Shown piece by piece: positions 1 through 10,796 of a stretch of DNA of 64,000 bases; the stretch's first letter is position 1; each line of letters starts with the position of its first letter. A model generated the notes under the pieces. The model did not search any database. It saw nothing but the letters and a program-made list of their open reading frames with translations, and was not told where the DNA came from. This DNA comes from Lampris incognitus (Eukaryota > Chordata > Actinopteri > Lampriformes > Lampridae): contig NC_079213.1 in NCBI RefSeq assembly GCF_029633865.1, positions 102,448,923 through 102,512,922 on the forward strand, written 5' to 3'. A program made the position numbers and the translations under genes.

Positions 1-701
1 CACAGTTTGACACCTTTCTTACCCCGCTTCCCACTCTGAAAGGTACCTTGTCAATAATTTATAGACAAATTTGTTCTTTAAGAATTGCCTCACTTAATGA
101 CATTAAATCCTCATGGGAGGAGGAACTGGGGGAGGGAATATCTGATGGGCTGTGGGAGAGGGCACTCGGAAGGGTACATACCTCTTCGGTCTGCGCCCGA
201 CATGGTCTCATTCAATGCAAAATCATTCATAGGGCTCATTGGACCAAAGCGAGACTAGCGAAAATTTACAAAGACATAAATCCTAACTGTGTGAGGTGTA
301 ACCAGTCTCCTGCTAATCATGTGCACATGTTTTGGTGTTGCTCATCTCTTGATGGTTTTTGGACAGATATTTTTAGCACACTTTCAGAAGTATGTGACAC
401 ACAGATCAAGCCAGACCCTTTTATTGCGCTATTTGGGGTGCCCTCGCCCACATTGCAACTGACCAATATTAATAAGGATTTTATTGCCTTTGTTACCCTG
501 TTGGCGAGACGATTGGTTTTGCTTAGTTGGAAATCCTCTGTACCCCCTTCTCATGCTCTTTGGATTAAGTATGTTTTAAATTGTATAAAGCTGGAAAAAA
601 TTAGGCACACACTCAAAGGGTCCCTAAACAAATTCTGGGCAATGTGGACCCCCTTCTTTTCTTATGTTAAGCGACTTCATTTCCCTGTTATTCCAGAGTG
701 A
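1..701 (+). pseudogene. L1-type LINE ORF2, C-terminal end
   Basis: Open frame running in from the window edge and ending at the stop at 701. It corresponds to the region downstream of reverse transcriptase in fish L1-type ORF2 proteins. A Cys/His cluster (CVRC near 297, then HVHMFWCC near 320-345) resembles the C-terminal zinc-knuckle-like motif of L1-like LINEs. Only the C-terminal part is present because the window starts inside the element. The 3' UTR of the same LINE resumes at 1921 after a Tc1-type insertion. In an intact element this protein would carry out target-primed reverse transcription. The assignment to an L1-like clade rests on remembered family features and was not aligned. 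Confidence 0.7.
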
Positions 702-1096
702 TGTGTGTGTATATATACACTACCGTTCAAAAGTTTGGGATCACCCAAACAATTTTGTGTTTTCCATGAAAAGTCACACTTATTCACCACCATATGTTGT
801 GAAATGAATAGAAAATAGAGTCAAGACATTGACAAGGTTAGAAATAATGATTTGTATTTGAAATAAGATTTTTTTTACATCAAACTTTGCTTTCGTCAAA
901 GAATCCTCCATTTGCAGCAATTACAGCATTGCAGACCTTTGGCATTCTAGCTGTTAATTTGTTGAGGTAATCTGGAGAAATTGCACCCCACGCTTCCAGA
1001 AGCAGCTCCCACAAGTTGGATTGGTTGGATGGGCACTTCTTTGAGCAGATTGAGTTTCTGGAGCATCACATTTGTGGGGTCAATTAAACGCTCAAA

Positions 1097-1384
1097 ATGG
1101 CCAGAAAAAGAGAACTTTCATCTGAAACTCGACAGTCTATTCTTGTTCTTAGAAATGAAGGCTATTCCATGCGAGAAATTGCTAAGAAATTGAAGATTTC
1201 CTACACCGGTGTGTACTACTCCCTTCAGAGGACAGCACAAACAGGCTCTAACCAGAGTAGAAAAAGAAGTGGGAGGCCGCATTGCACAACTGAGCAAGAA
1301 GATAAGTACATTAGAGTCTCTAGTTTGAGAAACAGACGCCTCACAGGTCCCCAACTGGCATCTTCATTAAATAGTACCTGTTAG
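1097..1384 (+). pseudogene. Tc1-like transposase N-terminal fragment, left arm
   Basis: Starts MARKRELSSETRQSILVL and contains the first helix-turn-helix of a Tc1-type paired-like DNA-binding domain (EIAKKLKISYTGVYYSLQR). After about residue 50 it runs into the central loop, continuing with a second-HTH-like stretch (RSGRPHCTTEQEDKYI), and stops at 1384. There is no DDE catalytic core. In intact Tc1 elements this domain binds the terminal repeats. Confidence 0.8.
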
Positions 1385-1535
1385 AGCCTGTTTGTGCTGT
1401 CCTCTGAAGGGAGTAGTACACACCGGTGTAGGAAATCTTCAATTTCTTAGCAATTTCTCGCATGGAATAGCCTTCATTTCTAAGAACAAGAATAGACTGT
1501 CGAGTTTCAGATGAAAGTTCTCTTTTTCTGGCCAT
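1341..1535 (-). pseudogene. Tc1-like transposase N-terminal fragment, right arm
   Basis: Mirror copy of the fragment in the left arm: the first 52 residues are identical, then the frame enters the central loop and ends. It shows that the palindrome includes the transposase start codon and the first DNA-binding helix-turn-helix on both strands. No catalytic residues are present. Confidence 0.8.
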
Positions 1536-1920
1536 TTTGAGCGTTTAATTGACCCCACAAATGTGATGCTCCAGAAACTCAATCTGCTCAAAGAAGTGCC
1601 CATCCAACCAATCCAACTTGTGGGAGCTGCTTCTGGAAGCGTGGGGTGCAATTTCTCCAGATTACCTCAACAAATTAACAGCTAGAATGCCAAAGGTCTG
1701 CAATGCTGTAATTGCTGCAAATGGAGGATTCTTTGACGAAAGCAAAGTTTGATGTAAAAAAAATCTTATTTCAAATACAAATCATTATTTCTAACCTTGT
1801 CAATGTCTTGACTCTATTTTCTATTCATTTCACAACATATGGTGGTGAATAAGTGTGACTTTTCATGGAAAACACAAAATTGTTTGGGTGATCCCAAACT
1901 TTTGAACGGTAGTGTATATA

Positions 1921-2326
1921 CATATTTTTTCCTTTTTATTGATGTCCTTGTTGGATGGAGGTGGGGGCGTGGCAAGCTCCGGTGATGAAGGAGGCAGGGT
2001 GTATGTGTACATGATGTCTGTGAGGGACTGTGCTGGGTTGGCTGGCCTGCGGACAAGTGCATTGGAATATGTGTACTTGTATTTATTTATTTATTTTTAT
2101 TTATTTATTTATTTTTTATTTTTTTAATTATTTTAGTTAATTTGTTTTGATTTGATTTGATTTTTTTCTCCTTTGAGGGTGTGTTTTTATTCCTCATTGT
2201 ATTCTGGTGTGTTAGTGTATTGTTGGATGTGTTTTGTGTTCATGCTGTACAACTTATGAGGACAATTATTTTGTAAATGTTGATTGTGCGGAAAATTCAA
2301 TAAACAAAGTTATATAAAAAAAAAAA
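1921..2326 (+). mobile_element. 3' UTR and tail of the L1-type LINE
   Basis: Resumes the LINE broken at 711. The T-rich stretch ends with an AATAAA signal near 2299 and a short A-tract at 2317-2326, the usual 3' end of an L1-like insertion. No coding capacity is visible. Confidence 0.6.
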
Positions 2327-2332
2327 GAGAGA

Positions 2333-2870
2333 GTGCAGGCAGGTTGGAGTGGGTGGAGAAGTGTGTCAGGAGTGATTTGCGACAGAAGGGTATCAGCAAG
2401 AGTTAAAGGGAAAGTTTACAAGATGGTTGTGAGACCAGCTATGTTATATGGTTTGGAGACAGTGACACTGACGAAAAGACAGGAGGCGGAGCTGGAGGTG
2501 GCAGAGTTGAAGATGCTAAGATTTTCACTGGGAGTAACGAAGAAGGACAGGATTAGGAACGATTATATTAGAGGGACCGCTCAGGTTGGACGGGTCGGAG
2601 ACAAAGCAAGAGAGGCAAGATTGAGATGGCTTGGACATGTGTGGAGGAGAGATGCTGAGTATATTGGGAGAAGGATGCTGAATATGGAGCTGCCAGGGAA
2701 GAGGAGAAGAGGAAGGCCAAAGAGGAGGTTTATGGATGTGGTGAGGGAAGACATGCAGGTGGCCAGTGTGACAGAGGAAGACGCAGAAGACAGGAAGAAA
2801 TGGAAACGGATGATCCGCTGTGGCGACCCCTAACGGGAGCAGCCGAAAGTAGTAGTAGTAGTAGTAGTAG
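2333..2870 (+). mobile_element. 5'-truncated RTE-like LINE, reverse-transcriptase C-terminus
   Basis: Coding 2333-2833 matches what I know of the C-terminal tail of fish RTE-type reverse transcriptases: the short stretches RLRWLGHVWRRD, GRPKRRFMDVVREDM and MIRCGDP are hallmarks. The 3' end is a (TAG)n trinucleotide tail at about 2850-2870, typical of RTE elements, which end in short tandem repeats and not poly(A). It is truncated upstream of the catalytic palm, so inactive. It abuts the A-tail of the preceding L1-like element. The exact family is not resolved. Confidence 0.75.
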
Positions 2871-3010
2871 CTTTCGGTTTGCTCTAAACAGGGATTTAAA
2901 GCTTGAAACATACTGTCTTTATCCATTTCAACACATATTGTTTTTTTTAATTTCGACTATTTCAACAAGGCCAGCTCACCGTGTTATAATTTATCTTGGC
3001 CAGTAGCATT
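2871..3010. other. Short AT-rich spacer
   Basis: No gene, repeat boundary or signal could be recognised between the RTE-like tail and the 3' end of the minus-strand L2-like LINE. Confidence 0.4.
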
Positions 3011-3502
3011 GATAACAATAATAATAAATTAAAACTTATATAGCACTTTTCTAATACTCAAAGTCGCTTTACAATAAACAGGGTGAAACAAGATGACAGA
3101 TAAACATAACACAGACATACAGGGGTGGATGGGAAGGGGGGGCTACGAGAGGGAGAAGTGGCAGCCACACATGACGCCAGCAGTACTCTCCAACTTGCAT
3201 AGATACAAAAGGGAAAGAAAAACAAATATCATAAATCACATAAATCACAGATGAAGTCTGAAGAGGTGAGTCCCGACCAATGACCTGAATGTGGGCAGAC
3301 CGCAGCAGTGTTCGATGAATTTGGGGAGGGAGTTGAGGGAGGGAGCAGGTTGAGCGCTAGGTCCCCAGCCTGCCCCAGACCAGGGATGGACAAGAGGACA
3401 GGGGGGGGGGGCACGAGAAGTCAATGGAGAAAAGGTGTGTCTTGAGACAGGATTGGATGAGTGGGAGGGATTCTGAGTCTCTAATGATTTGGGGGAGTGA
3501 AT

Positions 3503-5177
3503 TCAAGAGCCTGGCAGCTCCCCTAGAGAAGCCTCGGTCACCAAAGCCGTGGAGGTTGGACATGGGGGTAGAGAGAAGGGAGGCTGAGGTGGATCTGAGG
3601 TACCGAGAGGGTTGGTAGGGGGAGAGGAGGTTGGTGAAGTATGGGGGAGCCAGTTTATGAAGGGCTTTATAGGTAAGAACCAGGATTTTGTAATTGATCC
3701 GGTGGGAGATGGGTAGCCAGTGGAGGTCTTTAGGACTAGGGTGATGTGGTGCCAGGATTTGGTGAAAGGTAAAAGTCGGGCGAATGCGTTCTGGACCAAT
3801 TAGAGTCTCCTGATAGAGCTAGCACTGATGCCATAGAGGAGTGAGTTGCAGTAATCAAGGCAGGAGGAGATGAAGGCATGGATCAGTGTCTCAGCAGCAG
3901 GGCATGTGAGAGAGGATCTTATTTTTGCAATGTTGCAAAATCGGTAGGAGGATTTGACCATTTGGCAGATATGTGGCTCAAGGGAGAGGGTGGGATCAAG
4001 GATCACACCAAGGTTGCATGCCTGGGAGGTAGGGGACACAGTAGTGCCATTGATGGTGAGTGCAAGGTTGTTGATTTGGCTGAGAGTGGACTTGGAGCCA
4101 ATGAAGAGGAGTTCAGTTTTGTCACTGTTGAGTTTAAGAAGGTTTTGCTGCATCCAGACTTTAATTGCAGACAGACAGGAGTCGATGTGAGAGAGGGTTG
4201 GATTGTGAGGGGATTTGGTGCTGAGGTATATCTGGATGTCATCAGCATAACAGTGGAAGTCCAAGTTGAAATGGCGGAGAATCTCACCAAGAGGGAGGAT
4301 GTAGATGATGAAAAGGAGCGGGCCGAGTACAGAACCTTGGGGAACACTGTGTGACTGTGGATGGAACAGAGGAGTGGTTGTAAAGTGTGATGAAGTGTGA
4401 CCTGTTGGAAAGGTAGGACTGGAGCCAGCTGAGTACGGTGCCTTCAATACCGATATCTTTCAATCTGGTGAGCAGGATGTTGCAGCTCACAGTATCGAAG
4501 GCTGCACTCAGGCCAAGGAGGATGAGGATGTTAAGGGCTCCAGTATCAGCAGAGGTGAGGAGGTCATTAAGTACTTTAAGGAGTGCAGTTTCAGTGCTGT
4601 GGAGTGGGCGAAAACCGGACTGGAGGGGTTCGAGTAGGTTGTTGGAGTGTAGGTAGGTTTGGAGTTGTGTGGCGACAAAGCATTACAGGGTTTTTGAAAG
4701 GAAGGGGAGGTTGGAGATTGGCCGGTAGTGGTTGAGGCAGGATGGATCAAGACCGGGTTTCTTGAGAATTGGGGTGACAGCGGCAGTTTTGTAGGCAGAG
4801 GGGACAATTCCATAGGACAGCGAGGAATTGAAAAGGTTGGTGAGGTAGGGGCATAGGGCAGGGAGGCATTTCTTCAGTAGGGGGGTGGGGAGCAGATCAA
4901 GGGAGCAGGTTGTGGATTTTGATGAGCTGATGAGTTCAGAGATAGTGGTAGGGGCAACTGGAACAAACCGGGAGACGAGGCAATCAGGGGGAGGGGTAGG
5001 GAGTTCAAGAGGAATGGGGAGAAGAGGGGCCGGAGTAGATGCTGCCGAGTCAGATGCAGGGGAGAGTGATTTGTTGATAGCGACGATTTTGTCTACAAAA
5101 AATTGGAAAAATGAGTTGCATTGTTCAGGAGTAGAGTTGGAGAAGGCATTGGCAGGGGGCTTGAGGAGGTTGTTCAC
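3503..5177 (-). pseudogene. L2-like reverse transcriptase, frameshifted
   Basis: Three consecutive minus-strand frames (4683-5177, 3800-4447, 3503-3799) make up a LINE reverse transcriptase. The first has the template-binding region (LDPSCLNHYRPISNLPFLSK). The second has VPQGSVLGPLLF and the catalytic YADD box followed by HIDSCLSAIKVWMQQNLLKLN. The third holds the C-terminal tail. A run of several hundred bases (about 4450-4680) joins the first two in a different frame, so the copy is frameshifted. In an active LINE this enzyme copies element RNA at a nicked chromosomal site. Confidence 0.8.
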
Positions 5178-5575
5178 AGTGGAGAAGAGGGTGCGAGGGT
5201 TACGGTTGGAATCATTAATGATGGTGGAAAAATAGGCAGACTTGGTGGCGGTGAGGGCTTCTTTGTAGACAGAGAGGTGGAGGTTGTGGGCTTCTTGATG
5301 TATAGTGAGAGATGTTTTCTTGACGAGTCATTCCAGTTGGCGGGCAGTCTGTTCCATTGTGCAGAGTTCAGGTGTGAACCAGGGTGCAGAGGTGCTGAAG
5401 GAGACTGTTTTTGTTTTGAGAGGGGCCAGTGTGTTGAGGGAGGCAGACAGAGTGGCGTTCAGGTGATTGGTGAGATCATCAGGTGAGGTAGAAGCTGGTT
5501 CCAGGGGGAGAGCAGTGGAGATGGAGAACAGATCAGAGAGTTGGAGGGGGTCATTAGATTTAGTATTGTGGAATG

Positions 5576-6249
5576 TTATTTCTCTGAGGAGGTGTGGCCG
5601 AGGAGTTGGGGATGGAATAGTGAACTGGATGAGATTATGGTCTGACAGAGGAGATGGGGATGAATGGCTGTTGTGTACCGGTAGATTGACAGAGCAGACC
5701 AGGTCAAGGATATGGCCTTTGACGTGGGTGGGGAAGTGACGTGCTGGGTGAGGTTGAAATTGTCCAATAGAGGGATGAATTCTGATGCAAACTTACAGGT
5801 GGGTAAATCAATGTGGATGTTAAAATCACCAGGCAGTAGTAAGTGTGAGGAGAGAGATGAGGCTATTGTGAGGAGCTCAGAGAGGTCAGACAGGAAAGAT
5901 GGACTTGGTGTGGGTGGCCGGTAGATGAGAATGACAGCCATTGAGCAGGTTTTAAAGGCGAGGAATTCAAATGATGAGACGGTGGGGAGTGAGAGCTCAG
6001 TGGTCCTGAAATTCTGATTGAATAAAACAGCAAGACCACCTCCATGACGGGAGGGACGGGGTCTGCAGATGTAGCCAAAACCAGGGGGGATACTTCGTTG
6101 AGGGAGAAAAAGTCACCAGGTTGTTGCCAGGTTTCAGTGAGCAGGAGAAAGTCAAATGAATTATCAGTGATTGTTTCATGTAGGATAAGGGCTTTGTTAT
6201 TTACTGATCGGGTGTTAAGGAGGGCAAGGTTGATGGAATGAGAGGGCAA
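5576..6249 (-). pseudogene. L2-like endonuclease domain, frameshifted
   Basis: Two overlapping minus-strand frames. 5863-6249 starts the endonuclease (LALLNTRSVNNKALILHE, LLLTETW). 5576-5941 carries its later part (YRPPTPSPSFLSDLSELL, then LLPGDFNIHID, the conserved GDFN metal/phosphate-binding motif). The domain nicks target DNA to prime reverse transcription. The frame change near 5900 inactivates it. It lies directly upstream of the reverse-transcriptase remnants, in the expected LINE order. Confidence 0.75.
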
Positions 6250-6767
6250 TGTAGTGGGGGCATGCTAGAGAGGTCTGAGGTTATCCAGGTTAGCAGTGCG
6301 AGGAGGTGCAGTGGAGGGGGGGCGGTGGGAAAATAGGGTTTGGATGTGGGATATCGTATTGGGGTTAGTAGAAGGATGTAGATGGCGGGAGTGTCTGGGG
6401 CCGTGATGAAGATAACGGCGGCAGCGGAGGATGCCAGCAGACAGAGCGGAGGTGTGTGCAATAGAGGATAGCCAGTAGGGCTGCAACTAACGATTATTTT
6501 GGTAGTCGACTAATCTGTCGATTATTTTTTCGATTAGTCGACTAATCTAACTATTATTTCTTTCACACCCTCCATCTCTGCTTCCTGAGGGCGCGGATCC
6601 TCTTCCGGGCTCCAGTGCACGTTTTACCTCACATGCTTAAGTCTGCACACTTGTGAATGTCGCCCTGTGTCTCTCTGCCTTAACATAACATGATCCCATA
6701 GCGAATTAAAATAATGACTCATGAAACATTTGAATTTGGAACTTGTTTTGGAGCTACTTGTTTAATC

Positions 6768-6887
6768 AAATGCATCATCAATCATAATGAAAACAAAATA
6801 AATACATTAAATAATACAAATGAAAGTAAATGCATTATCAATCATAATAAAAACAAAATAAATAAATTAAATAATACAAATTAAAGT
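6768..6887. repeat. Two 60-bp tandem repeats in the hAT 3' flank
   Basis: Two adjacent 60-bp AT-rich copies beginning AAATGCAT (at 6768 and 6828) with only a few differences. They lie between the element end and the transposase stop codon, in the probable 3' UTR. Confidence 0.75.
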
Positions 6888-7150
6888 GCAAGTCAAAACG
6901 TAAAGATAATGTGCAAATAATGTTTTAAAAGTAACTCAAAATAGCAGCCTCTGCCCCAGCACCGCGGTTCTGATGGGGCTGTTAACCTGGTCCAGGAGGG
7001 GGACGTGGATCCACTCACTAGGCTCCACCATCTCCAACAGGAGGGGAGAATGAGTCAGCTCAGACAGACCTGTAGGTCTTTTGTTTGCTGTGTGTGAGTG
7101 AGAGGAGCTGTGTGTGTGTATATGTGTGTCTTACTCTGACCTCCTGCAGT

Positions 7151-8834
7151 TCATAAACACTTTAAATTGCAGTGCAGGAACGTGAGCATGTCGACATGCT
7201 CTGGAGTGAGGCTGGCTCTCTTCTTTGAGGCGATGTTCCCAGCTGCTGAGAAGAGACGCTCAGAGGGAGTAGAAGTAGCTGGAATACACAAAAACGATTT
7301 GGCTTGTGATGCAAGGGTTGGATACTTTGCCTCATTCAATTTCCACCAAGACAGGGGACTTTCTGTCTTTGAGAGGGGCTGCTCTCCGAAGTACATCAGC
7401 ACTTCATTACTGATCGCTTGGTTGCGCGCATCCTGTTCATCATTGGTCTCACTGTCACTGTCTGTTGAGTCACATCCAAGCAGTGAATCGAGAGCTGAAA
7501 CAGACCTATTTGTAGTTCCCTCAGCTGAGTCTGTGGCATCCTTGTCAGCTGATGCTGCTGTGGCTTCTTCATTCCCACTGGTGTGCTGGTTATTCACAGT
7601 ACTCCCATCCTTGGACTGTAGGGCCAGAGCTTGTACTTTATTCTGAACACTGAACCTCTCCTCCGGTGTCAGGAATTTCAGTTTTCGAAATCGTGGGTCT
7701 AGTGCAGCTGCAATGATCTGTTTGCTTGGGTCATCATCTGTGATGGTGACCTCTCTTGACCAGCGTGCAGTGGTCTCCTCTGAAGCAGCCGCCTGGAAGG
7801 CCTGCACAGAAGCTGTATCATAGGCAGTGTGGGTGGACTTCAAAAGCCCTCTGACTAGTGGAGGCAGGGCGGGGGCTGTCACATAGCTTTCACCACTCAA
7901 GTAGACAGTGGCACATTCAAAGGCCTGGAGAGCTTTGGCCAGTTCATCTAGCAGGGTCCACTGATCAGCTTTGAGGTCTAGGTATTGTTTCCCTCTCTGT
8001 GTTACTGCCGGGTCAGACAGAGTCACAGTCAGTGGCCATCTCTGTTCCAGCATGCGAGTCACCATATAATAGGTGCTGTTCCACCTGGTAGAGACATCTT
8101 GGACAAGTTTGTGTTCCGGGGTCCCCATCTGTTTCTGCTTTGTCTTAAGCTTGCTTGAAGCCAGTTCGCTCCTTTTAAAGTGCTCGACGAGACACGTCGC
8201 TGCTCCCAGTGCTTTACTGATCTGAGGGTGTTTCAGTGCACGATTGATCACCAACTGTAAAGTGTGGCCTGCACAGCGGATAGACACCCACCCATGTTTT
8301 TCCTGCAAGATGTTTGCAGCCAGTACGACATTGGAGCCATTGTCATGAACAACTGCCACAATCTTGCTTGGAGGGATCTCAAACCTTTCCACAGCCTGCT
8401 GAATCCATGCAGCAATGTTGGGTCCAGTGTGCCGTTCTTCGAGTGGCATGGTTGTAAGGCAGAAGCTAGTGAGCTCCCAGTCATCACTTATAAAGTGACA
8501 GGTGATGCCAAGATATGCCTCTGTCGCGACACTGGTCCAGGCATCAGTTGTCAGGGCAATCTTGTTCTTGGTTGCTTTAAGAGCATCTTTAACCTTACCA
8601 AAAGTAGCTTCATACTTTCCCTCCATAAGCTTAGTAAAATGAGTTCTGGAAGGTAAGGTGTAACCTGGATGGAATGTGGTGACCATCTGCTTAAATCCCC
8701 CATCTTCAACCATGGATATTGGTCTCATGTCATTGATGAGCATGTTGAGGATGCTCTCTGTTAAGACTCCAGCCATTTGAGGGGTGCATGAGCCTCTCTT
8801 CAGGATGAACTCATCCACACGCCTTTGCTTAGTA
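7151..8834 (-). CDS. hAT transposase, exon 2 (catalytic core and dimerisation)
   Basis: Main exon of the hAT transposase, entered through an acceptor (CTATTTTAG) just above 8834; joining to exon 1 at 9582 keeps the frame. Joined length is 1905 nt, about 634 residues. Visible motifs in order: LTTDAWTS (first catalytic Asp region), VVHDNGSN (second Asp), RCAGHTLQL (Cys/His motif typical of hAT), DVSTRWNSTYYM, an acidic spacer rich in Ser/Thr/Asp, and the C-terminal dimerisation block ATSTPSERLFSAAG. The protein would excise and reinsert the element. No stop or frameshift is seen. A domesticated ZBED-type host gene is an alternative, but the flanking 8-bp duplication argues for a transposon. Confidence 0.88.
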
Positions 8835-9581
8835 CTAAAATAGAAAGAGAACAAAACAGAAAGCTGTATTAATTATCATCACAATTTGTAGGCTATGGTA
8901 TCAGTTTATCTTAGTGTACTGACTAATACCAATCAAACCATTTAAATGAATAAATATCTTACAACTGAATTATTGATATGCTCCAACCCAGTCTAACTAG
9001 CTAACGCTACGACAAGCTACAGCTGATTAGAGCGCACTGGGAAAGCTAGTTGACTGTCTAGGCTACAGACAGCTCACGTTAGTACCGTGTCGTGTTTTTG
9101 CAGACTGCAGATTGACTAGCTAAGTAAGATAGCTAGCTAATGTTAGATGGTGCTAACGTTCCCCGTCTCTGCAGTCTTGCCTGCGCTTTAGCCCAAAAAG
9201 TTCAATTTTTTTCAACTGAAAAAAAAAGAAACCTAGAGCCCATAGCGCAGTAAGTTACTGCAGAGTCAGTGAATGTTAGAACTCGTTAACATTTAGCTAA
9301 CGTTAGCAATCTTAACTTAGCTAGTTAATACTCCAGTCTGCAAAAACACGACACTCGGTGATAAATGACGGAGCTAAACAACTCTAAGCTGTAGTGTGCT
9401 ACGCTGCAAGCTTGGTGCTGTTTAGCTAATGTTACATACAGCTCGTTGGTGGATACGCAGAATCCACATAACTGAAATAGCGTTCGCTTAGCAAGCATCA
9501 CCCTTGAGACGTTCTGTTTTCCAACATGTAACTTAAGCTAACGTAAACATTACGATACTGTGGCTAACTAGCTAAACTTAC

Positions 9582-9802
9582 CAATGATCCGAAGTAGCAA
9601 TCATCGTGGCTCCAGGGTGCTTGCGTTTCAAATGCTCATGCATCGCCGTAGTGCTGCTGTGGAATGCCAATTTGGCTTTGCATATTCTGCATTTAACTGA
9701 CTTCTTTGGCTTGTCATCGGTGAAATACTCCCAGACTTTTGATAGTCTCGGTCTCGCTGGTTTTTGCTCTTCATTAGCCTCATTCGCTCTCCTTTCCGCC
9801 AT
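9582..9802 (-). CDS. hAT transposase, exon 1 (BED zinc finger)
   Basis: Encodes the N-terminus from ATG at 9802. It contains a BED-type zinc finger: an aromatic stretch [10 protein letters not shown], then CRIC and HEHLKRKH, giving the C-x2-C...H-x4-H ligands. It ends at a GTAAGT donor (complement at 9576-9581). The split codon TG|T is completed by exon 2. BED fingers in hAT transposases bind the subterminal repeats of the element. The 747-bp intron between the exons has no other coding content. Confidence 0.88.
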
Positions 9803-10054
9803 CGTTCATACGCTTTCTTCTTCTCTTCGTCGTTCATGCAAAATGCAGTTATATCAGACGATGGAAGCGATACTGCCCCCAGCACTTCCTATAGGGCATT
9901 GCAGTTACAAATGAACATTTGTGCGGTTTTGAGTTAACGTTACTGGCTCTGATTGTTTTTATACGACGCGTCGAAGCTAAAATTCTGCGTCGACGAGTTT
10001 TTATGATCGACGTCGTCGATTATGTCGACTAATCGTTGCAGCCCTAATAGCCAG

Positions 10055-10757
10055 TAGTTTTTGGTAAGGGACAGGAGTTCATCAGGAGAGTAGTGTAAGG
10101 GAGGAGGGATGCTAATCAGGGGAGAAAAAAAAGGGAAACCAGGGTATTCTATGTAGTCGTAATAAGGGGGGTAACGTTAGTAAAAACAGAAGAGGGCAGA
10201 GAATTGGTTCCATGAGACGGGTGGATTAATAACGTTGTAAACGTAAGAGGGATAGCGCAGAGCACGGATGGGATGGGGCTAGCTACTCACGATATGAAGG
10301 GGAGTGCCGCCGGGGATGGTGATGTTCAGATATGCTAGTCCCAATTAATGATGGTCCAAAGAGGGATAGTGTCCACTGCTGAGGGAAAATAAAATAAATA
10401 ATCCAGCGGGGGTTGGGGGACGGCGCCAGATCCGCAAACTAGCATGCAGAACCAGGAGGTCAGAGCTCACATAAAGCTAACGTTAGTCGAGTAGTGGTTA
10501 GCCAGTTAGCTAGTTAGGCAGCTAGTACGGTGGGCCAGAAAGAAAACAACAACAAAAACGGGGACAGTGCGGGAAAAGACAAGACGGTGGAAGAAGTGGC
10601 AGCCACACAGGACGCCAGCAGTACTCTCCAACTTAAGCGACAAACAGGCATACAAAAGGCGAGGAAGACAAAAAAGAAAACAACGGCAAATCTAGTCGAC
10701 AATAGACGAGCAGTGGCCAAGAGCATCTGCTCAGGCCGCCACCTTGGACAACATACA
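10055..10757 (-). mobile_element. 5' region of the L2-like LINE
   Basis: Continues the L2-like LINE on the far side of the hAT insertion; the duplicated ATAGCCAG marks the junction. No coding domain is recognisable. On the minus strand it begins near 10750 with a GGTGGCGGCC stretch, which resembles the GC-rich 5' start of many LINEs. It shares a 43-bp near-identical block (10592-10634) with 3154-3196 near the 3' end of the same element. Confidence 0.55.
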
Positions 10758-10796
10758 ACTCTGCTTGTATGTCACCCTTTTATATATATAAGATAT

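Larger units (their letters stand above)
712..1920. mobile_element. Fold-back Tc1/mariner-like element
   Basis: A giant inverted repeat. The left arm 714-1252 is the reverse complement of the right arm 1380-1918, nearly without differences, around a 127-bp unpaired centre (1253-1379). The outer ends (CACTACCGTTCAAAAGTTTG and its complement) sit at TA dinucleotides, as expected for Tc1/mariner insertion. Each arm carries the 5' terminal region and the start of the same transposase gene, so the element is two head-to-head 5' halves and not a normal element with one complete gene. It interrupts the 3' part of an L1-type LINE. It cannot encode a full transposase, but has two good ends and could be mobilised in trans. 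Confidence 0.9.
3011..6467 (-). mobile_element. L2/CR1-like LINE, 3' part on the minus strand
   Basis: The 3' end lies at about 3011 with an AATAAT-type short repeat. Moving toward higher coordinates the minus strand encodes reverse transcriptase (about 3503-5180) and an apurinic-like endonuclease (about 5576-6249). The 5' region continues beyond an inserted hAT transposon (6476-10046) and resumes at 10055. Several frame changes and stops make it a decayed copy, but it is close to full length. The CR1/L2 assignment rests on the endonuclease style (LLNTRSVNNK) and the reverse-transcriptase motif VPQGSVLGPLLF. Confidence 0.8.
6476..10046 (-). mobile_element. hAT transposon, 3571 bp, with 8-bp target duplication
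   Basis: Bounded by an exact 8-bp direct repeat ATAGCCAG (6468-6475 and 10047-10054), the hAT signature. The ends are short inverted repeats (TAGGGCTGCAAC at the left, GTTGCAGCCCTA at the right), with subterminal GTCGACTAATC motifs. Inside is a two-exon transposase on the minus strand with no stop codon. The element interrupts the L2-like LINE, so it is younger than that LINE. The intact gene, precise ends and clean target duplication suggest recent insertion and possible autonomy. Confidence 0.93.

Noticed and set aside
4922..4935. Second hammerhead core CTGATGAG
   Set aside because: No GAAA at the correct distance, and it lies in LINE coding sequence.
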